Assembly: GCA_029851415.1 (NCBI GenBank) | Contig: CM056741.1 | Coordinates: forward strand, 87,517,282 to 87,581,281 | Direction of reading: 5' to 3' | Source: Eretmocerus hayati | Taxonomy: Eukaryota; Arthropoda; Insecta; Hymenoptera; Aphelinidae | Length of the DNA stretch: 64,000 nt | Shown here: positions 35,135-46,005 of the stretch, one piece after another | Numbering within the stretch: the first letter of the stretch is position 1 | Layout of the letters: each line of letters begins with the position of its first letter | The notes under the pieces: model-generated | Databases searched by the model: none | Told to the model about the DNA's origin: nothing | Seen by the model: only the letters and a program-made list of their open reading frames with translations | Made by a program: the position numbers and the translations under genes

Positions 35135-35815
35135 AGTAATATGTAAGTCTTAGGAATAATGTTCTCATTTCCATCATCTCTATTTTTTATCATCAAAATG
35201 ATTTGAAATGTATTTGAATATATAAGTACCATTCATAAAATATTCCATTCATAACTTATATTTACCTACATATATACATTCGCTGTATTTAGTATAATTA
35301 TGATACTATATACTCATACACATATTAGTTTTGATGTTATATTATAGGTGCATGTATGGAATATTAATATATTGATTATATGTTAAAAAATGATCCATGG
35401 AATCATGAAAGCCATATCTCAATCAAAAAATATCTTCAAATATCAATATTATAGGGAATCTGAGTATGTATTGATAATATGTTCAATTTAAAGAAACTAT
35501 TTCATTAAAACTCGATTTACGATAATCAAGTCTTATCCTTACAATCCCATCCAATCCACCATCTCAAACTATCGATTCAAAGAAAAAACTATAGAATGAC
35601 GTAATTTCAAATCAATTACGTAAAAGTATACAAATCTAAAGTTCCAAGTTTCCAGTGAAAGTACTTATGCACATGCATTTAAACATTAAAAATTTGTATT
35701 ACTTCCCATTTATGCATTCATTCAGTAAATTGGTTGAATATAATACTTGAATCAACGTATAAAATGCATTTTATATTTATTGCAAATGTATAGTTCGAAT
35801 AACAAACTCGTTGGC
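35135..35815. other. AT-rich non-coding stretch in the Polinton
   Basis: No frame with recognisable content is present on either strand. Confidence 0.45.
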
Positions 35816-36572
35816 TGCCGCTGAGTATTAAGATCCCATGATCGAATAGGAGTTTTACCGAGAGGAAGAGAGAGAGAGCTCTCATCCTATGGCATACCGC
35901 AGACGTTACCTTCTACGATCTCATGCTATCCCAATACTCAGTATGCCTCTACGCATCTTATTTTCGTTGCTATTTATATTGTTATTCGAAATTTTGCGAC
36001 GGAACAGTGAGTTCATACTATAGTATACATAGAATATATATATAGCAATTGGGATCATGAATAATTGAGATCGAACATTTTCAAATATTGAACGGGATCC
36101 ACATTGATCCCGATCGCTAGCTTGGTGCAGACGTTACCTTCTGCAATCTCATGCTCTCCTAATCCTTGCTGTGCCTCTACGCATCTTGTTTCCGTTGCTA
36201 TTTATATTGTTATTCGAAATTTTGCGACGGAACACCGAGATTATAGTATAGTATATAGAATATACATATGCAAAAAAAAAGCATATATAGGATAGAATAT
36301 ATCTATAGCTTGCTGCAGACGTTACCCCCAGCAATCTCATACTCTCCTAATACTCAGTGCGCTTCCGCGCTCAATATTTTCGTGAGCCCTCATCCTATGG
36401 CATACTATAGACGTTACCTTATGCGATCTTATGCTCTCCTAATACTTGGTGTGCCTCTACGCATCTTGTTTTCGTTGCTATTTATATTGTTATTCGAAAT
36501 TTTGCGACGGAATGTCGAGTTTATACTAGAGTATATATGTATTCTATCATATTATATATGCATATGTATATG

Positions 36573-36623
<51 letters not shown>

Positions 36624-37231
36624 ATGGAATATGTCTATAGCTTGCTGCAGACGTTACCCCCAGCAATCTCATACTCTCCTAATACTCAGTGCGCTTCCGC
36701 GCTCAATATTTTCGCGAGCCCTCATCCTATGGCATACTACAGACGTTACCTTATGCGATCTTATGCTCTCCTAATACTTGGTGTGCCTCTACGCATCTTG
36801 TTTTCGTTGCTATTTATATTGTTATTCGAAATTTTGCGACGGAATGTCGAGTTTATACTAGAGTATATATGTATTCTATCATATTATATATGCATATGTA
36901 TATGTATAATATATATATATATATACACTTCTTTAACTAGAGATTCCGGGACGCGATGATATATATATATATATAGGATGGAATATATCTATAGCTTGCT
37001 GCAGACGTTACCCCCAGCAATCTCATACTCTCCTAATACTCAGTGTGCTTCCGCGCTCAATATTTTCGCGAGCCCTCATCCTATGGCATACTACAGACGT
37101 TACCTTATACGATCTTATGCTCTCCTAATACTTGGTGTGCCTCTACGCATCTTGTTTTCGTTGCTATTTATATTGTTATTCGAAATTTTGCGACGGAACA
37201 CCGAGTTTATACTATAGTATATATAGAATAT

Positions 37232-37264
<33 letters not shown>

Positions 37265-37410
37265 GGATCGTGAAAGATTGAGATCGAACATTTTCAAATA
37301 TTGAACGGGATCCACATTGATCCCGATCGCTAGCTTGGTGCTGATGTTACCTCCGGCAACCTTATACTCTCCTAATACCCAGTGTGCTTCCACGCACCGC
37401 GGTTCTTGTT
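35815..37410. repeat. Internal tandem repeat of the Polinton with TA microsatellites
   Basis: The words CAGACGTTACC and GCATCTTGTTTTCGTTGCTA recur in units of about 330-360 bp (landmarks 36,316, 36,648 and 37,003, with partial units on both sides). Each full unit has two GACGTTACC half-copies 90-95 bp apart. The (TA)n tracts lie near 36,577-36,617, 36,910, 36,960 and 37,242. Frames of up to 168 codons here are repeat artefacts. Confidence 0.8.
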
Positions 37411-37534
37411 ATTATTCATGATATTGTTTAAATTTTGTATCGGAATACTTAGTTAATACTATATATAGAACAATTAGGTCATATGAAACTCAGAACCAGA
37501 AGTTTTGAGGTATCAAAAGGGTTAATTTAGGAAA

Positions 37535-38205
37535 TTAGCTATACATAGTCAAGATTGCGTCATCCATTTGAGCAGGTCGCTGATCCGCTGCAAACGGGAC
37601 CGTTTCATTGATCCTGAGGTTATAGTCCACCTCATCCTCCCCCTCATGGGTTTCTAAGAAATTTCGTCTCTTCAGGAACCAACTCCGAAGGCTATAAGCG
37701 TTTTTTACTGCACACACCCCATCCTCTCGGAGTGTGTGGTGGTGGCATGATATTCGTTGTTCCGCAATCAGTTCTCGTAATGGAGGGCAACGTATATCCT
37801 CCATGTTGATAACCAATCTGGAATCAGATATGATGTGGATCCCAATCAATCTACATACAGAAGTGGGGTATGAAAAACTTACTTTCCGGGAAGTATTTCC
37901 TCGATCCACTTCCTCTTTTCCACCCCTTTAACGTAAATCTTCGAGGCACATCTCCAATTATCATGTAGAATTCGTACGTAACAACCTGGAGCAATTGAGC
38001 CAGAATTCCAAGAAATACCCAAGAATCTCTCCAACCATTGATTGTATTTCCGTTCTTGAGGGAGCAACTTAGCCCACTTACACGGGGCTTTGAACAGACA
38101 TATTGTTGGTAAGAACGTTTTTTCGAGTGGGACAATGGCCAGTTCTTTGAGCTGGAATAGGTTGGTGGATCTCCGAAAGCCTTGAATGTCAACAAAAAAA
38201 TCCAT
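37535..38205 (-). CDS. Exonuclease-like 'DxQGF...CxxH...CA' protein, two exons
   Basis: Exon 1 (38,205-37,883) starts MDFFVDIQGFRRS and contains FQLKELAI, ISWNSGSIAP and KIYVKGVEKRKWIEE. A 65-bp intron (37,882-37,818, donor GTAAGT, acceptor TTCCAG) joins exon 2 (37,817-37,535), which has EDIRCPPLREL and the block CHHHTLREDGVCAVKNAYSL. Total 201 residues. Homologous motifs occur behind the capsid protein (50,160-50,773) and in the decayed element (2,405-3,003). The spacing of Asp, Glu and a late His...Ala block recalls DEDDh (DnaQ-like) 3'-5' exonucleases, but with Gln at the second acidic position. Catalytic activity is therefore doubtful. ATG 38,205 is the first in frame after an upstream TAG. 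Confidence 0.6.
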
Positions 38206-38446
38206 TTCGGACCCGAACTGACCTCCCCAGTTGCTCGAACTCAACTGATCCGAAATGCGTCTAGCTAACTGTTAAATCATATAACCGGAAATCTCTTAGG
38301 AATTTGTGATGGGAAAGAACGGTCGATGAGCCCCCCCCCCCTTCTTCCCGGAACTACAAGTGATGTTGATATTTCCACTTTTTTAGGTGGATGAATATTT
38401 TAAAAGTTTCTTTCGAGAATTCGTAGACGCAGCATCCTCAATGTGG
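38206..38446. other. Divergent intergenic region with C-rich run
   Basis: It lies between the minus-strand exonuclease-like gene and the polymerase. A C13 run occurs near 38,330; a second run (C14) at about 38,637-38,649 lies in the polymerase leader. No gene is seen. Confidence 0.45.
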
Positions 38447-38447
38447 G

Positions 38448-38480
38448 TATAAGAGCCGCTGTGGTCCGTAGCTCGACAGT
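38448..38480 (+). promoter_or_regulatory. Putative TATA + initiator promoter of the DNA polymerase gene
   Basis: TATAAG at 38,448 is followed by ACAGT at 38,476-38,480, about 30 bp downstream. The polymerase ATG lies at 38,673. Confidence 0.4.
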
Positions 38481-38672
38481 CCAGTGCTTAGCATCGCGGA
38501 GGTAGGAGTCTCCAACACACAGGTCGTATGTGTTGGGGCGATAGACTGACTTGGCGGCTTATGAGGGTGTAAAACAGTTGATAGGCGGTCGTGAGTAGCT
38601 TGCAGACTCGGTTGATCTATCAAGGGGTTTGATTGACCCCCCCCCCCCCGCTGACCGGTCTTGCAAAGCAAG

Positions 38673-41600
38673 ATGGAGTCACTAGAACTTTACGAAGTGA
38701 ATATATGGATGCTGATGCACTCTCTCCAGACGTATGCTCACGATGCTCCATCGAGTTTGATCCAGCGCTGGCTAGATACATGCTCACTCATGGTTGAAAG
38801 TATCCAGAGATTAGCCATTTCAGGGAAATTAACAAGACATGAGAAACAAAAATATCAGACATGCCTCTCAAAGCTTGCAAATATCAAAAATAGACTCGCA
38901 CATATATATGAGTCAAAATCGAGAAAATTTGGGGGAGGGTTAGAACAACAACCTGACCCACCATCAGTACAATGGGATGATATCTCTTCAGTTTTTGAAA
39001 ATCGTATCAGCTCCGGTGTCATAAGCAACTTACTCCACAAAGACATCAAACAATTCCTGGATGCTCGAGTATTATTCGAGGAAAAAATCAATGCTGCCTT
39101 AGAATCGTTCTCTTCATTGAAAGTAAATGTCGAACTTTCAGCAGAATATGTGGTATTGAAAGATGACGCTGAAACAATCGATGTAAAATATTTTAATACT
39201 GCGAATCAACCCATTTTCGAATCTACTGAGCTGAAAGAGTGGTATGATGATTACGTCATTGAACCGATTCTCCACCAGATAGAAGAATTTGAAGGCAAAG
39301 GTTCTGGATGGAGTCTGAGAGAGATTTTAAGTTTGATTGTCAATATGAACCACTATCAACCTATACATGGGAGCTCACACCTACCATTACCAGCGCCTAT
39401 ACAGAAAAAACAGGCATGCGTCAATGTCATGAATCGGGATGAAGAATGTTTCAAATGGGCCATCCTGTCCGCTCTACACCCCGCAGAGAGTAATCCCCAA
39501 CGAATCGGCAGTTATAAGCCGTATGCGAACGAGCTCAACTTCCGAGGTATCGATTTCCCAGTAACACTCAAGCAAGTGCGGAAGTTTGAAAAACAGAATG
39601 ATGTGTCGGTCAATGTTTTCTTACTAAAGAAACGGAACAACTCTTACTCAGTCTGTATAGCTCATTTGACTAATTCACACAAAAATAGGCACGTGAATCT
39701 ATTACTCATTTAAGATCATTATATCGATGAAGAAGAAAGTATAGATGAGGGGCAGCATGCTGATCAACCTCCCAAATATCATTATTTGTGGATCAAAGAC
39801 TTATCCAAGCTATTGAGAAGTCAAGTGACACGATTCAAAGGACGAATACATATCTGCGATAGATGTTTACATTATTTCCTGACAGAGAGGCAGCTGATTG
39901 ATCATCGCATAGATTGTATTCAATTGAGTAGATGTAAAATCCAATTACCCAGTATAGAAAATAATAAACTATTCTTCAAAAATTATACAAATCGTGAAAA
40001 AGTCCCGTATATTTTATACGTAGACTTTGAAGCCATACTAAAACCTTCGACCATTCGAGGCACTCTGCAGAATCATCAGGCCCTCAGTGTTGGGTACTAC
40101 TTGAAAAATAGCTTCGATGATTCAAAATCATATTATAAGAGCTATCGGCAAGAAGTGGAGCATGATGGTCGTTTAGGGATATTAACACCAGCCCAATGGT
40201 TCGTGAAAGAGCTCAAGAAGATAGCTTTTGAGTTGGATGCACTCTATAAGAATCCTAAGCCCATGACTTTTACGGACGAAGATGAAAGAGACTTTGAATT
40301 GGCTAAAAAATGTCACATTTGTCAAAAAGCCTTTACGCAAGCAGACAAAAGGGTTCGCGATCATTGTCATTTGACAGGTAACGCTCCACTCCATTCTCCT
40401 GTATTTATCTATTAATGATGTAATAAAATCAAGTTTTGATTCAATTCCAGGCCTTTTCAGAGGGGCTAGCCATTCCAGATGCAATCTTTCATATCAGTCC
40501 TCAAGATATATTCCCACCTTGTTCCACGGATTATCTAATTATGATTCGCACCTCATTATCTCAGAACTCGCTTCAGATGAAATTCTGAAAGGGCGTGTAT
40601 CAGTTCTCGCAGAGAACAAAGATCGCTACATCAGTTTCACAAAATATGTTGATGGAACTGTCATAAACTTCAGATTCTTAGATTCTTTCCGTTTCCTGTC
40701 ATCATCTCTAGAAAAGTTGGCCAGCTATCTACCTCATCATACCATCACGAGAAAAACCTTCCAAGCTGACGGACTGACTGGTGATCAAATCAAACTCCTC
40801 ACGAAGAAAGGAGTCTATCCTTATGACTATACTAGTTCTTTTGAGAAATTGAACGAAACACAGCTACCAGATAAGCAAGATTTCTATAGTAAATTGAATG
40901 AATGTTCGATAACTGATGAAGACTATGCGCATGCTCAAGAAGTATGAGAAAAACTCAACATACAAACACTTGGGGAGTATTCAGATATTTACTTAAAAAC
41001 TGATGTACTACTGCTGGCAGATGTTTATGAAAATTTCCGATCGAACTGTATGGTAGCATATGGGCTCGATCCAGCACACTATTATACCACACCTGGTTTC
41101 AGTTGGGACTGTGCTCTCAAAATAACTGGAGTACAACTGGATTTGATAACAGATATTGATATGCTTTATATGGTGGAGAAAGGTGAGATATACTTATGAC
41201 TATCTACAGATGAAAATATGATCAACGTTCTTTCGACATCCTAATTCCATGATTCAGGTATCCGCGGTGGGATCAGCATGACTGCCAACAGATATGGCAA
41301 GGCCAACAACCCATTCATGAAGGAAGGCTATGATCCAACTCAACAACAACATTATTTAATCTACCTAGACTGTGTGAATCTCTACGGGTGGGCTATGACT
41401 CAGCACCTCCCCGTAGGCGATCTCAAATTTGTAGAAAATATTCAGGAAAAAGATCCAGATTTTTATGCTGTAGCGGATGATAGTCCAATCGGCTCCATAT
41501 TGGAGGTTGATTTGGAATACCCCAGATCAATTCATGATGAGCATCGGGATCTACCTTTCTGCCCGGAACACAGAGCGCCCCCAGGCTCTAAACAAAAGAA

Positions 41601-43051
41601 ATTGCTCACGACTTTATATGATAAGGAACGCTATGTCATTCATTACAGAGCACTGAAACAGGCTCGTGAACATGGTCTCAGAGTCAAAAAGATCCATAGA
41701 GCTACTCAATTCAGGCAAAGTCCATGGCTGAAGTCTTATGTGGATTATAACACACAGAAACGAGCTGAAGCCCAGAACGAGTTTGATAAGGCGTTGTTTA
41801 AGGTAAGTCAGGAAAGCTTTGTTCATCAACCAGGAATGATCCCAACACTTTTCGATTTTATAGCTCCTGACAAACTCAACGTTCGGCAAGACGATGGAAG
41901 ATGAGAGGAAGCGGATAAATGTGAGGCTGGTGAATAAATGGTTCGGTAGATACGGCGCCGAAGCTCAGATTGCTAGCCCCGATTTCCATAGCGTGTCAAT
42001 CATTTCGAATGACCTCGTTGCCATACAGAAACTCAAAACTGAGATTACTATCCAAAAACCTCGACATATTGGGCTCAGCGTTTTGGACGTTTCAAAGGTT
42101 CATATGTATGATTTTTATTACTCAAAAATGAAGCGATGGCTTGGGTCAAGATGCAAGCTACTCTACATTGATACTGACGGAATCGTCCTGGACTGTGATC
42201 AAGTCAATGTTTATGATGTAATGAAGAATCACTCAGAATACTTTGATACATCAGATTATAAGGATGATAATTCTTTCGGATTGGAGCGAAAGAATAAGAA
42301 AATTGTAGGTCTTTTCAAAGATGAATGCAATGGTGAAATTATGACAGAATTTATTGGTCTTCGCAGTAAAATGTACAGTCTTCTCATACAAAATAAATCA
42401 CCCGTCCTCAAGGCAAAAGGAGTCAAAACGGGTGTCGTGAAGAGGTCATTGACCTTCGAAGATTACAGGGGTTGTCTTTTTCAAGGCAATGTCTTGCGAC
42501 GTTACCAAAACACGATTCGTTCCAGAAATCATCAAATTCACAAGGAGCGTCATGAGAAAATTGCTCTGAGTCCATACGATGACAAGCGCTATCTGATTCC
42601 TGGAGAAACTGATACTCTCCCGTGGGGACACAAAGACATACCCACTGAAATTCCGAGAAATCCTCCCGTTGAAGAAGGGTTTCTTCCTCGAGGAATGGAT
42701 CAAGGGGAACCGATCCAAACAGCTGGTGATATCGAAGTTGATACGCAGAAACAGCAAAATACTGCGGATCTCATGGACTTCTTCTTGGACGAGGATTTGC
42801 TCAAAGAATTCGGAGAACCTTTTCAATTCGGAGGGGTTGAGGTTAATGAGCAGCATCAGAGATCTGATGAAACGAACTATGATTTGGAAGATATTTTCCT
42901 GGATGTGGAACTGCAGAGAGAATTCGAAGAACCTTTCCAAGGCGGAGTGGGGAGAGGTCTACAAAACGGCGGTACCTCTGAGCAGGAGCTCATTCGAGTG
43001 CAAGTTGAGCTAGAGAGCGGAGTTCCCCCTGCCAAAAGAATTCGTTCATAG
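38673..43051 (+). pseudogene. Protein-primed DNA polymerase B (Polinton pPolB), four exons, two in-frame stops
   Basis: Replicates the element by protein priming (family knowledge). In order: a helical N-terminal region; a block CFKWAILSALHPAE; a zinc-finger-like CDRCLHYF (39,858-39,917); Exo I YVDFEA (about 40,023); a CHIC...DHCHLTG finger (about 40,312-40,377); Exo II HGLSNYDSH (about 40,523); Exo III YSDIYLKTD (about 40,978); motif A YLDCVNLYG (about 41,365); motif B NSTFGKT; motif C DTD (42,170-42,178). Introns: 40,378-40,450, 41,183-41,257 and 41,803-41,863, all GT-AG. The frame is broken by TAA at 39,711-39,713 and TGA at 40,945-40,947. Beyond the usual end, a C-terminal extension of about 120 residues has two repeats of the DLxDxFLDxxLxxEF type. 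Confidence 0.85.
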
Positions 43052-43072
43052 ATTTCAATCTCGTAAGTATAA

Positions 43073-43154
43073 CCATGTATTACCTGAGATCTCGTCCGTG
43101 AGTATGTATGCTCTTTCTTAATTATAGATTGATAGAACTTTCATTCATTTCCAG
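43073..43154 (+). other. Likely intron ahead of the OB-fold-like gene
   Basis: Donor GTAAGTAT at 43,073 and acceptor CATTTCCAG ending at 43,154, three bases before ATG 43,158, suggest a spliced leader. It lies just after the polymerase stop codon, so the small gene could be expressed from a spliced polymerase-derived transcript. Confidence 0.45.
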
Positions 43155-43157
43155 AAA

Positions 43158-43457
43158 ATGGATCTTGACAAATTGAATGAGATAGCCAGTACCACAGAAG
43201 AGAAAAAACGCTGGAAGGAGCTGGATAAAGGTGCAACCTACCAAGTGGTTGAAATAAGAAAACTTAAAACAACATACGGCCCGCGTATGCTTTTTATCAT
43301 TGAGGAAATGAATGGGAAATTCCAGATTTGGCTCCCCAAACGAACCTCAGATGCCTTATACGATGATAATCTAATGTTTGAATACTTATCAGCAAAAGCC
43401 AATAAGTTGGAGCTGAATATCTTAAACTTAGGTGATAGCAAATTCAAATTTGTATAA
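43158..43457 (+). CDS. Small OB-fold-like, possibly ssDNA-binding protein
   Basis: This 99-residue protein begins MDLDKLNEIASTTEEKKRWK and then shows a beta-rich pattern: TYQVVEIRKLKTTYGPRMLF, MNGKFQIWLPKR and LNILNLGDSKFKF. The YGPRMLF/FQIWLPKR arrangement resembles small OB-fold replication proteins. It follows the polymerase on the same strand. A role in coating single-stranded replication intermediates is inferred from size, fold pattern and neighbourhood, not proven. A poly-A signal AATAAA follows at 43,470. Confidence 0.5.
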   Translation: MDLDKLNEIASTTEEKKRWKELDKGATYQVVEIRKLKTTYGPRMLFIIEEMNGKFQIWLPKRTSDALYDDNLMFEYLSAKANKLELNILNLGDSKFKFV

Positions 43458-43469
43458 TAGGTATTCGAA

Positions 43470-43475
43470 AATAAA
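43470..43475 (+). terminator. AATAAA polyadenylation signal after the OB-fold-like gene
   Basis: The hexamer lies 13 bp after the stop codon at 43,457 and before the convergent integrase gene. Confidence 0.55.
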
Positions 43476-43631
43476 GAGATAGAGGAAGCCTAATGGAGGG
43501 AGAGATACTGAATGACTCATGATTTTCATACTCAAGGAAATTTTTTTTCCAAGTATACTAATCATAAGTATTTCACTGGCTGATCTCTACTGGGGAAGAG
43601 CGCAGGTGGGGGCTTTTTTCCCTTCCTCAAA

Positions 43632-44549
43632 TTATAACTGATCTTTGTCTATCCATGAATTGTGTGAACTATCAAATCCCAACCACTTAACATAGACTTG
43701 ATTACCACGTTTTTTCAAAACTTTTTCAACCAAGTATATATCAGGATACTTAACTTTCAAAAGCTCTTGCTCATAGAAACCTCCGGCTACTGGTTGATTC
43801 TGATAATCATGCAAATGATATGTGATTGGTTTTGTTTTCCGAATTTCTCGAACTGTAAATATTTCCGTTGTCCAGTTAGGCGTGTAACCTTTCTCAAATA
43901 CGTGTTTGAGCTTGCTCACTCTAACTTTATCACCAACTTTGAATTTGGGAGGTTTCAAGACTCTATTATCTACAGGAAAATTCCTCAAAACTTGTGCTTC
44001 ATTTTCGGGAGTAACATCTTTGGGCCTCATAGATGTTTTGCGATGTTTTCTTTCATTATATGAAGAAAGAAGTTCTGGAAGTATTTTTATCCACTCATAA
44101 TTCCCCTGGAGACTGAAGGCTAAATACATGTTTTGCTTAAGTGTGCGATTGAAACGCTCCACTATTCCAGCTTTCTTGTTGCTATAAGTTGAGTACAGAT
44201 TTATTCCATAATGATCCATAAGATCTCGAAAAGTCTTGTTATAAAATTCTTTGCCCTCATCAGTCTGTAGGTTTTTGGGGGCTCGTCCTTGTTGGAATAT
44301 AGAAGCCATTGCTTTTGTAACGTCAGTGCCAGTCTTTGATTTTACTGGAACAGCCCAAGCATACTTGGAAAAATTATCTATAACAGTTAGCAGATATCTA
44401 AAACCTTCATTTTCTCTCGAGAAGGGCTGCATCTCCACGAGGTCGGCTTGCCAGGTTTCATCCAGACCGCGGATATCATATTCTCTCCGCGGGTAGTTTC
44501 GACGAGCTGGCTTATGCAGTTCCTCCACCACAGCTCGCTTATTGACCAT
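43632..44549 (-). CDS. Polinton integrase with C-terminal chromodomain
   Basis: Inserts the element into the genome (family knowledge). The 305-residue frame has the retroviral-type core with Asp36 (WQADLVEM), Asp97 (LQTDEGKEF) and Glu131 (KAGIVERFNRTLK), so all three catalytic acids are present. A basic SH3-like region follows (KFKVGDKVRVSKLKHVF). The end is a chromodomain (YLVEKVLKKRGNQVYVKWLG, NSWID), which in such integrases directs targeting to chromatin. The frame begins MVNKRAVVEELHKPARRNYP; an N-terminal helix-turn-helix or zinc module is not seen, and a stop codon lies just upstream. Either a short exon is missed or this family starts here. The truncated left copy begins at a similar point. 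Confidence 0.88.
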   Translation of the reverse strand: MVNKRAVVEELHKPARRNYPRREYDIRGLDETWQADLVEMQPFSRENEGFRYLLTVIDNFSKYAWAVPVKSKTGTDVTKAMASIFQQGRAPKNLQTDEGKEFYNKTFRDLMDHYGINLYSTYSNKKAGIVERFNRTLKQNMYLAFSLQGNYEWIKILPELLSSYNERKHRKTSMRPKDVTPENEAQVLRNFPVDNRVLKPPKFKVGDKVRVSKLKHVFEKGYTPNWTTEIFTVREIRKTKPITYHLHDYQNQPVAGGFYEQELLKVKYPDIYLVEKVLKKRGNQVYVKWLGFDSSHNSWIDKDQL

Positions 44550-44558
44550 TACTCTAGT

Positions 44559-44960
44559 TTATCGAAAGATTTTAGACTTCAAAATTTCCTTGAAAATTAC
44601 TGCCGAGCCACTTGTATTGGTATTTGTATCCGCTTTAGATTCAATGATACTCAGTAACTCATCAGTGCTTCTTTGGAGTCCTGCTTGTAATAAATCAATC
44701 GTTGATCTGATATGCTGAACGTCGTTTTTCAATTTTTCCGTAGCCTCTCTTAATTTCCGGGTTCTTGATTCTATAAGGTCTTGGAGAGTTCTCAAATTCA
44801 CCGCATCATGATCGCTGATGGGAGCCGCTACATGACACAACCTCTTATCCTCTAGGTCAAACTGCGCATCCGCAGTCAGCTTGAATCCGAATCCAGGTGG
44901 ACCTCGAGCTCCCTCAGCCCGAATCACTCTCAAAGTACGTCCGAACACATCAACGCTCAT
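44559..44960 (-). CDS. Fibre/spike-like small protein with coiled coil
   Basis: The 133-residue protein starts MSVDVFGRTLRVIRAEGARG, followed by GPPGFGFKLTADAQFDLEDK and RLCHVAAPISDHDAVNLRTL. The GPPG turn and the 'KRL..V..P...DAVN...L' motif are typical of trimeric fibre shafts and tail-fibre necks of viruses and phages (family knowledge). From about residue 65 to 115 a heptad-like helix (LREATEKLKNDVQHIRSTID) suggests a coiled coil. It sits between integrase and the structural genes. I infer a vertex spike or trimerisation protein; no receptor-binding head is evident at this length. Confidence 0.55.
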   Translation of the reverse strand: MSVDVFGRTLRVIRAEGARGPPGFGFKLTADAQFDLEDKRLCHVAAPISDHDAVNLRTLQDLIESRTRKLREATEKLKNDVQHIRSTIDLLQAGLQRSTDELLSIIESKADTNTNTSGSAVIFKEILKSKIFR

Positions 44961-44977
44961 TGTGATACTGACACTGT

Positions 44978-45961
44978 CTACCAGAAGTAGTTCAATATAT
45001 AGCCCGCCTCTCTAAGCTCTTCAATAATTGAATGAATCTCATTGTCATGATTTCGGTTACCAGCAGATCGTTCAGCAACAAGTAATTGAAGGCGATCAAC
45101 TAGTTCGTTAGGGTCATCCCAATAAACATAATCTTTCCTCCTACCAATCTGTGCAAATTTATATTCAGGTAATAATCCGGCTCCAGATTTTTTATTCGTC
45201 AGTTTGAACCCCCCACTTTCTTCCGAAAATAGTGGTTTGATGATATCGTGGAATTTTCTGCTCGTGGAACCTCGGAGCGTCTCACTCGCCTGATGCTTCT
45301 TCCTATGCGCACTCGTTGCTTGCAGAATCTGACCATAATATTTCTTATCCTCTTCTGTGATTAAACTTATGTTTGGCTGTTTCTTCCAAAGTAGTTCGAG
45401 GAGTCCAATCGTAGCCGGATAAGATATATTATGCACTATTATGTCCTTATCTATCTGAATTTCTGAATTACCGAGCATGTATCGGCCCCCTTCTACGTAT
45501 ACTCCATATATTTCATCAATATCATCAGGATTTTTCACGTATGGAGATTTTGACGCAGATTTAGGCTCAGGTTCGCTGTCCGTCTCTATCTCGCTCTCTG
45601 ATGAGTCGAGTAATGGAGTCGTTTCATAACTTGTCTCAGTCGCTAATGGAAAGTTGTCAGATTCCCCTGAAGACTCAGCTCCAAGAAATTGAATTGATGT
45701 CGGTCTTTTGGGGATTTTTGGTCGAGACTTTGATGCATTCTTACGATTGGGTGAGGGGGGTTGGGGTTTACTATTTTGAGCAATTATTTTCTCCAAGGGT
45801 TCTACGATTGGTTTAAATGTGTCATCCAACACTTTCTGCTGGTCCGACTTCTCTGATCTTAATAAATCATATTTATGCTTCACAGCTCTCCTTGCTCTTT
45901 CGAGCTGTTTGAGTATATTTTCTTCCCTTTTCAGTTCAGACATGTTGATTGGTTGAACCAT
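44978..45961 (-). CDS. Conserved Polinton structural-cluster protein (327 residues)
   Basis: A recurrent insect Polinton protein of unknown role. The N-terminus is coiled-coil-like (ELKREENILKQLERARRAVK). A low-complexity Pro/Lys/Ser and acidic linker follows at about 70-145. A folded C-terminal half then shows IYGVYVEGGRYMLGN, GLLELLWKKQP and GAGLLPEYKF. The end has the hallmark DYVYWDDPNELVDRL...AGNRNHDNEIHSIIEELREAGYI. I recognise the C-terminal motif from unnamed Polinton-associated insect proteins. The gene lies between fibre-like and ATPase genes on the same strand, so a virion or assembly role is plausible. A TATA/initiator pair precedes the start. Confidence 0.6.
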   Translation of the reverse strand: MVQPINMSELKREENILKQLERARRAVKHKYDLLRSEKSDQQKVLDDTFKPIVEPLEKIIAQNSKPQPPSPNRKNASKSRPKIPKRPTSIQFLGAESSGESDNFPLATETSYETTPLLDSSESEIETDSEPEPKSASKSPYVKNPDDIDEIYGVYVEGGRYMLGNSEIQIDKDIIVHNISYPATIGLLELLWKKQPNISLITEEDKKYYGQILQATSAHRKKHQASETLRGSTSRKFHDIIKPLFSEESGGFKLTNKKSGAGLLPEYKFAQIGRRKDYVYWDDPNELVDRLQLLVAERSAGNRNHDNEIHSIIEELREAGYILNYFW

Positions 45962-45969
45962 AAAAAGAG

Positions 45970-46005
45970 ACTGATACAGAAAATTATGAATTTGATATAT
46001 TTATA
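45970..46005 (-). promoter_or_regulatory. Putative TATA + initiator promoter (minus strand)
   Basis: On the minus strand, TATAAATA starts at 46,005 and TCAGT spans 45,974-45,970, about 33 bp apart. ATG 45,961 follows at once. The TATA box lies inside the C-terminal codons of the ATPase gene. Confidence 0.45.

Noticed and set aside
36268..36959. Frames of 140-168 codons with repeated LLFILLFEILRRN
   Set aside because: They translate the tandem repeat and TA tracts; their repetition follows the DNA period, not a protein domain.
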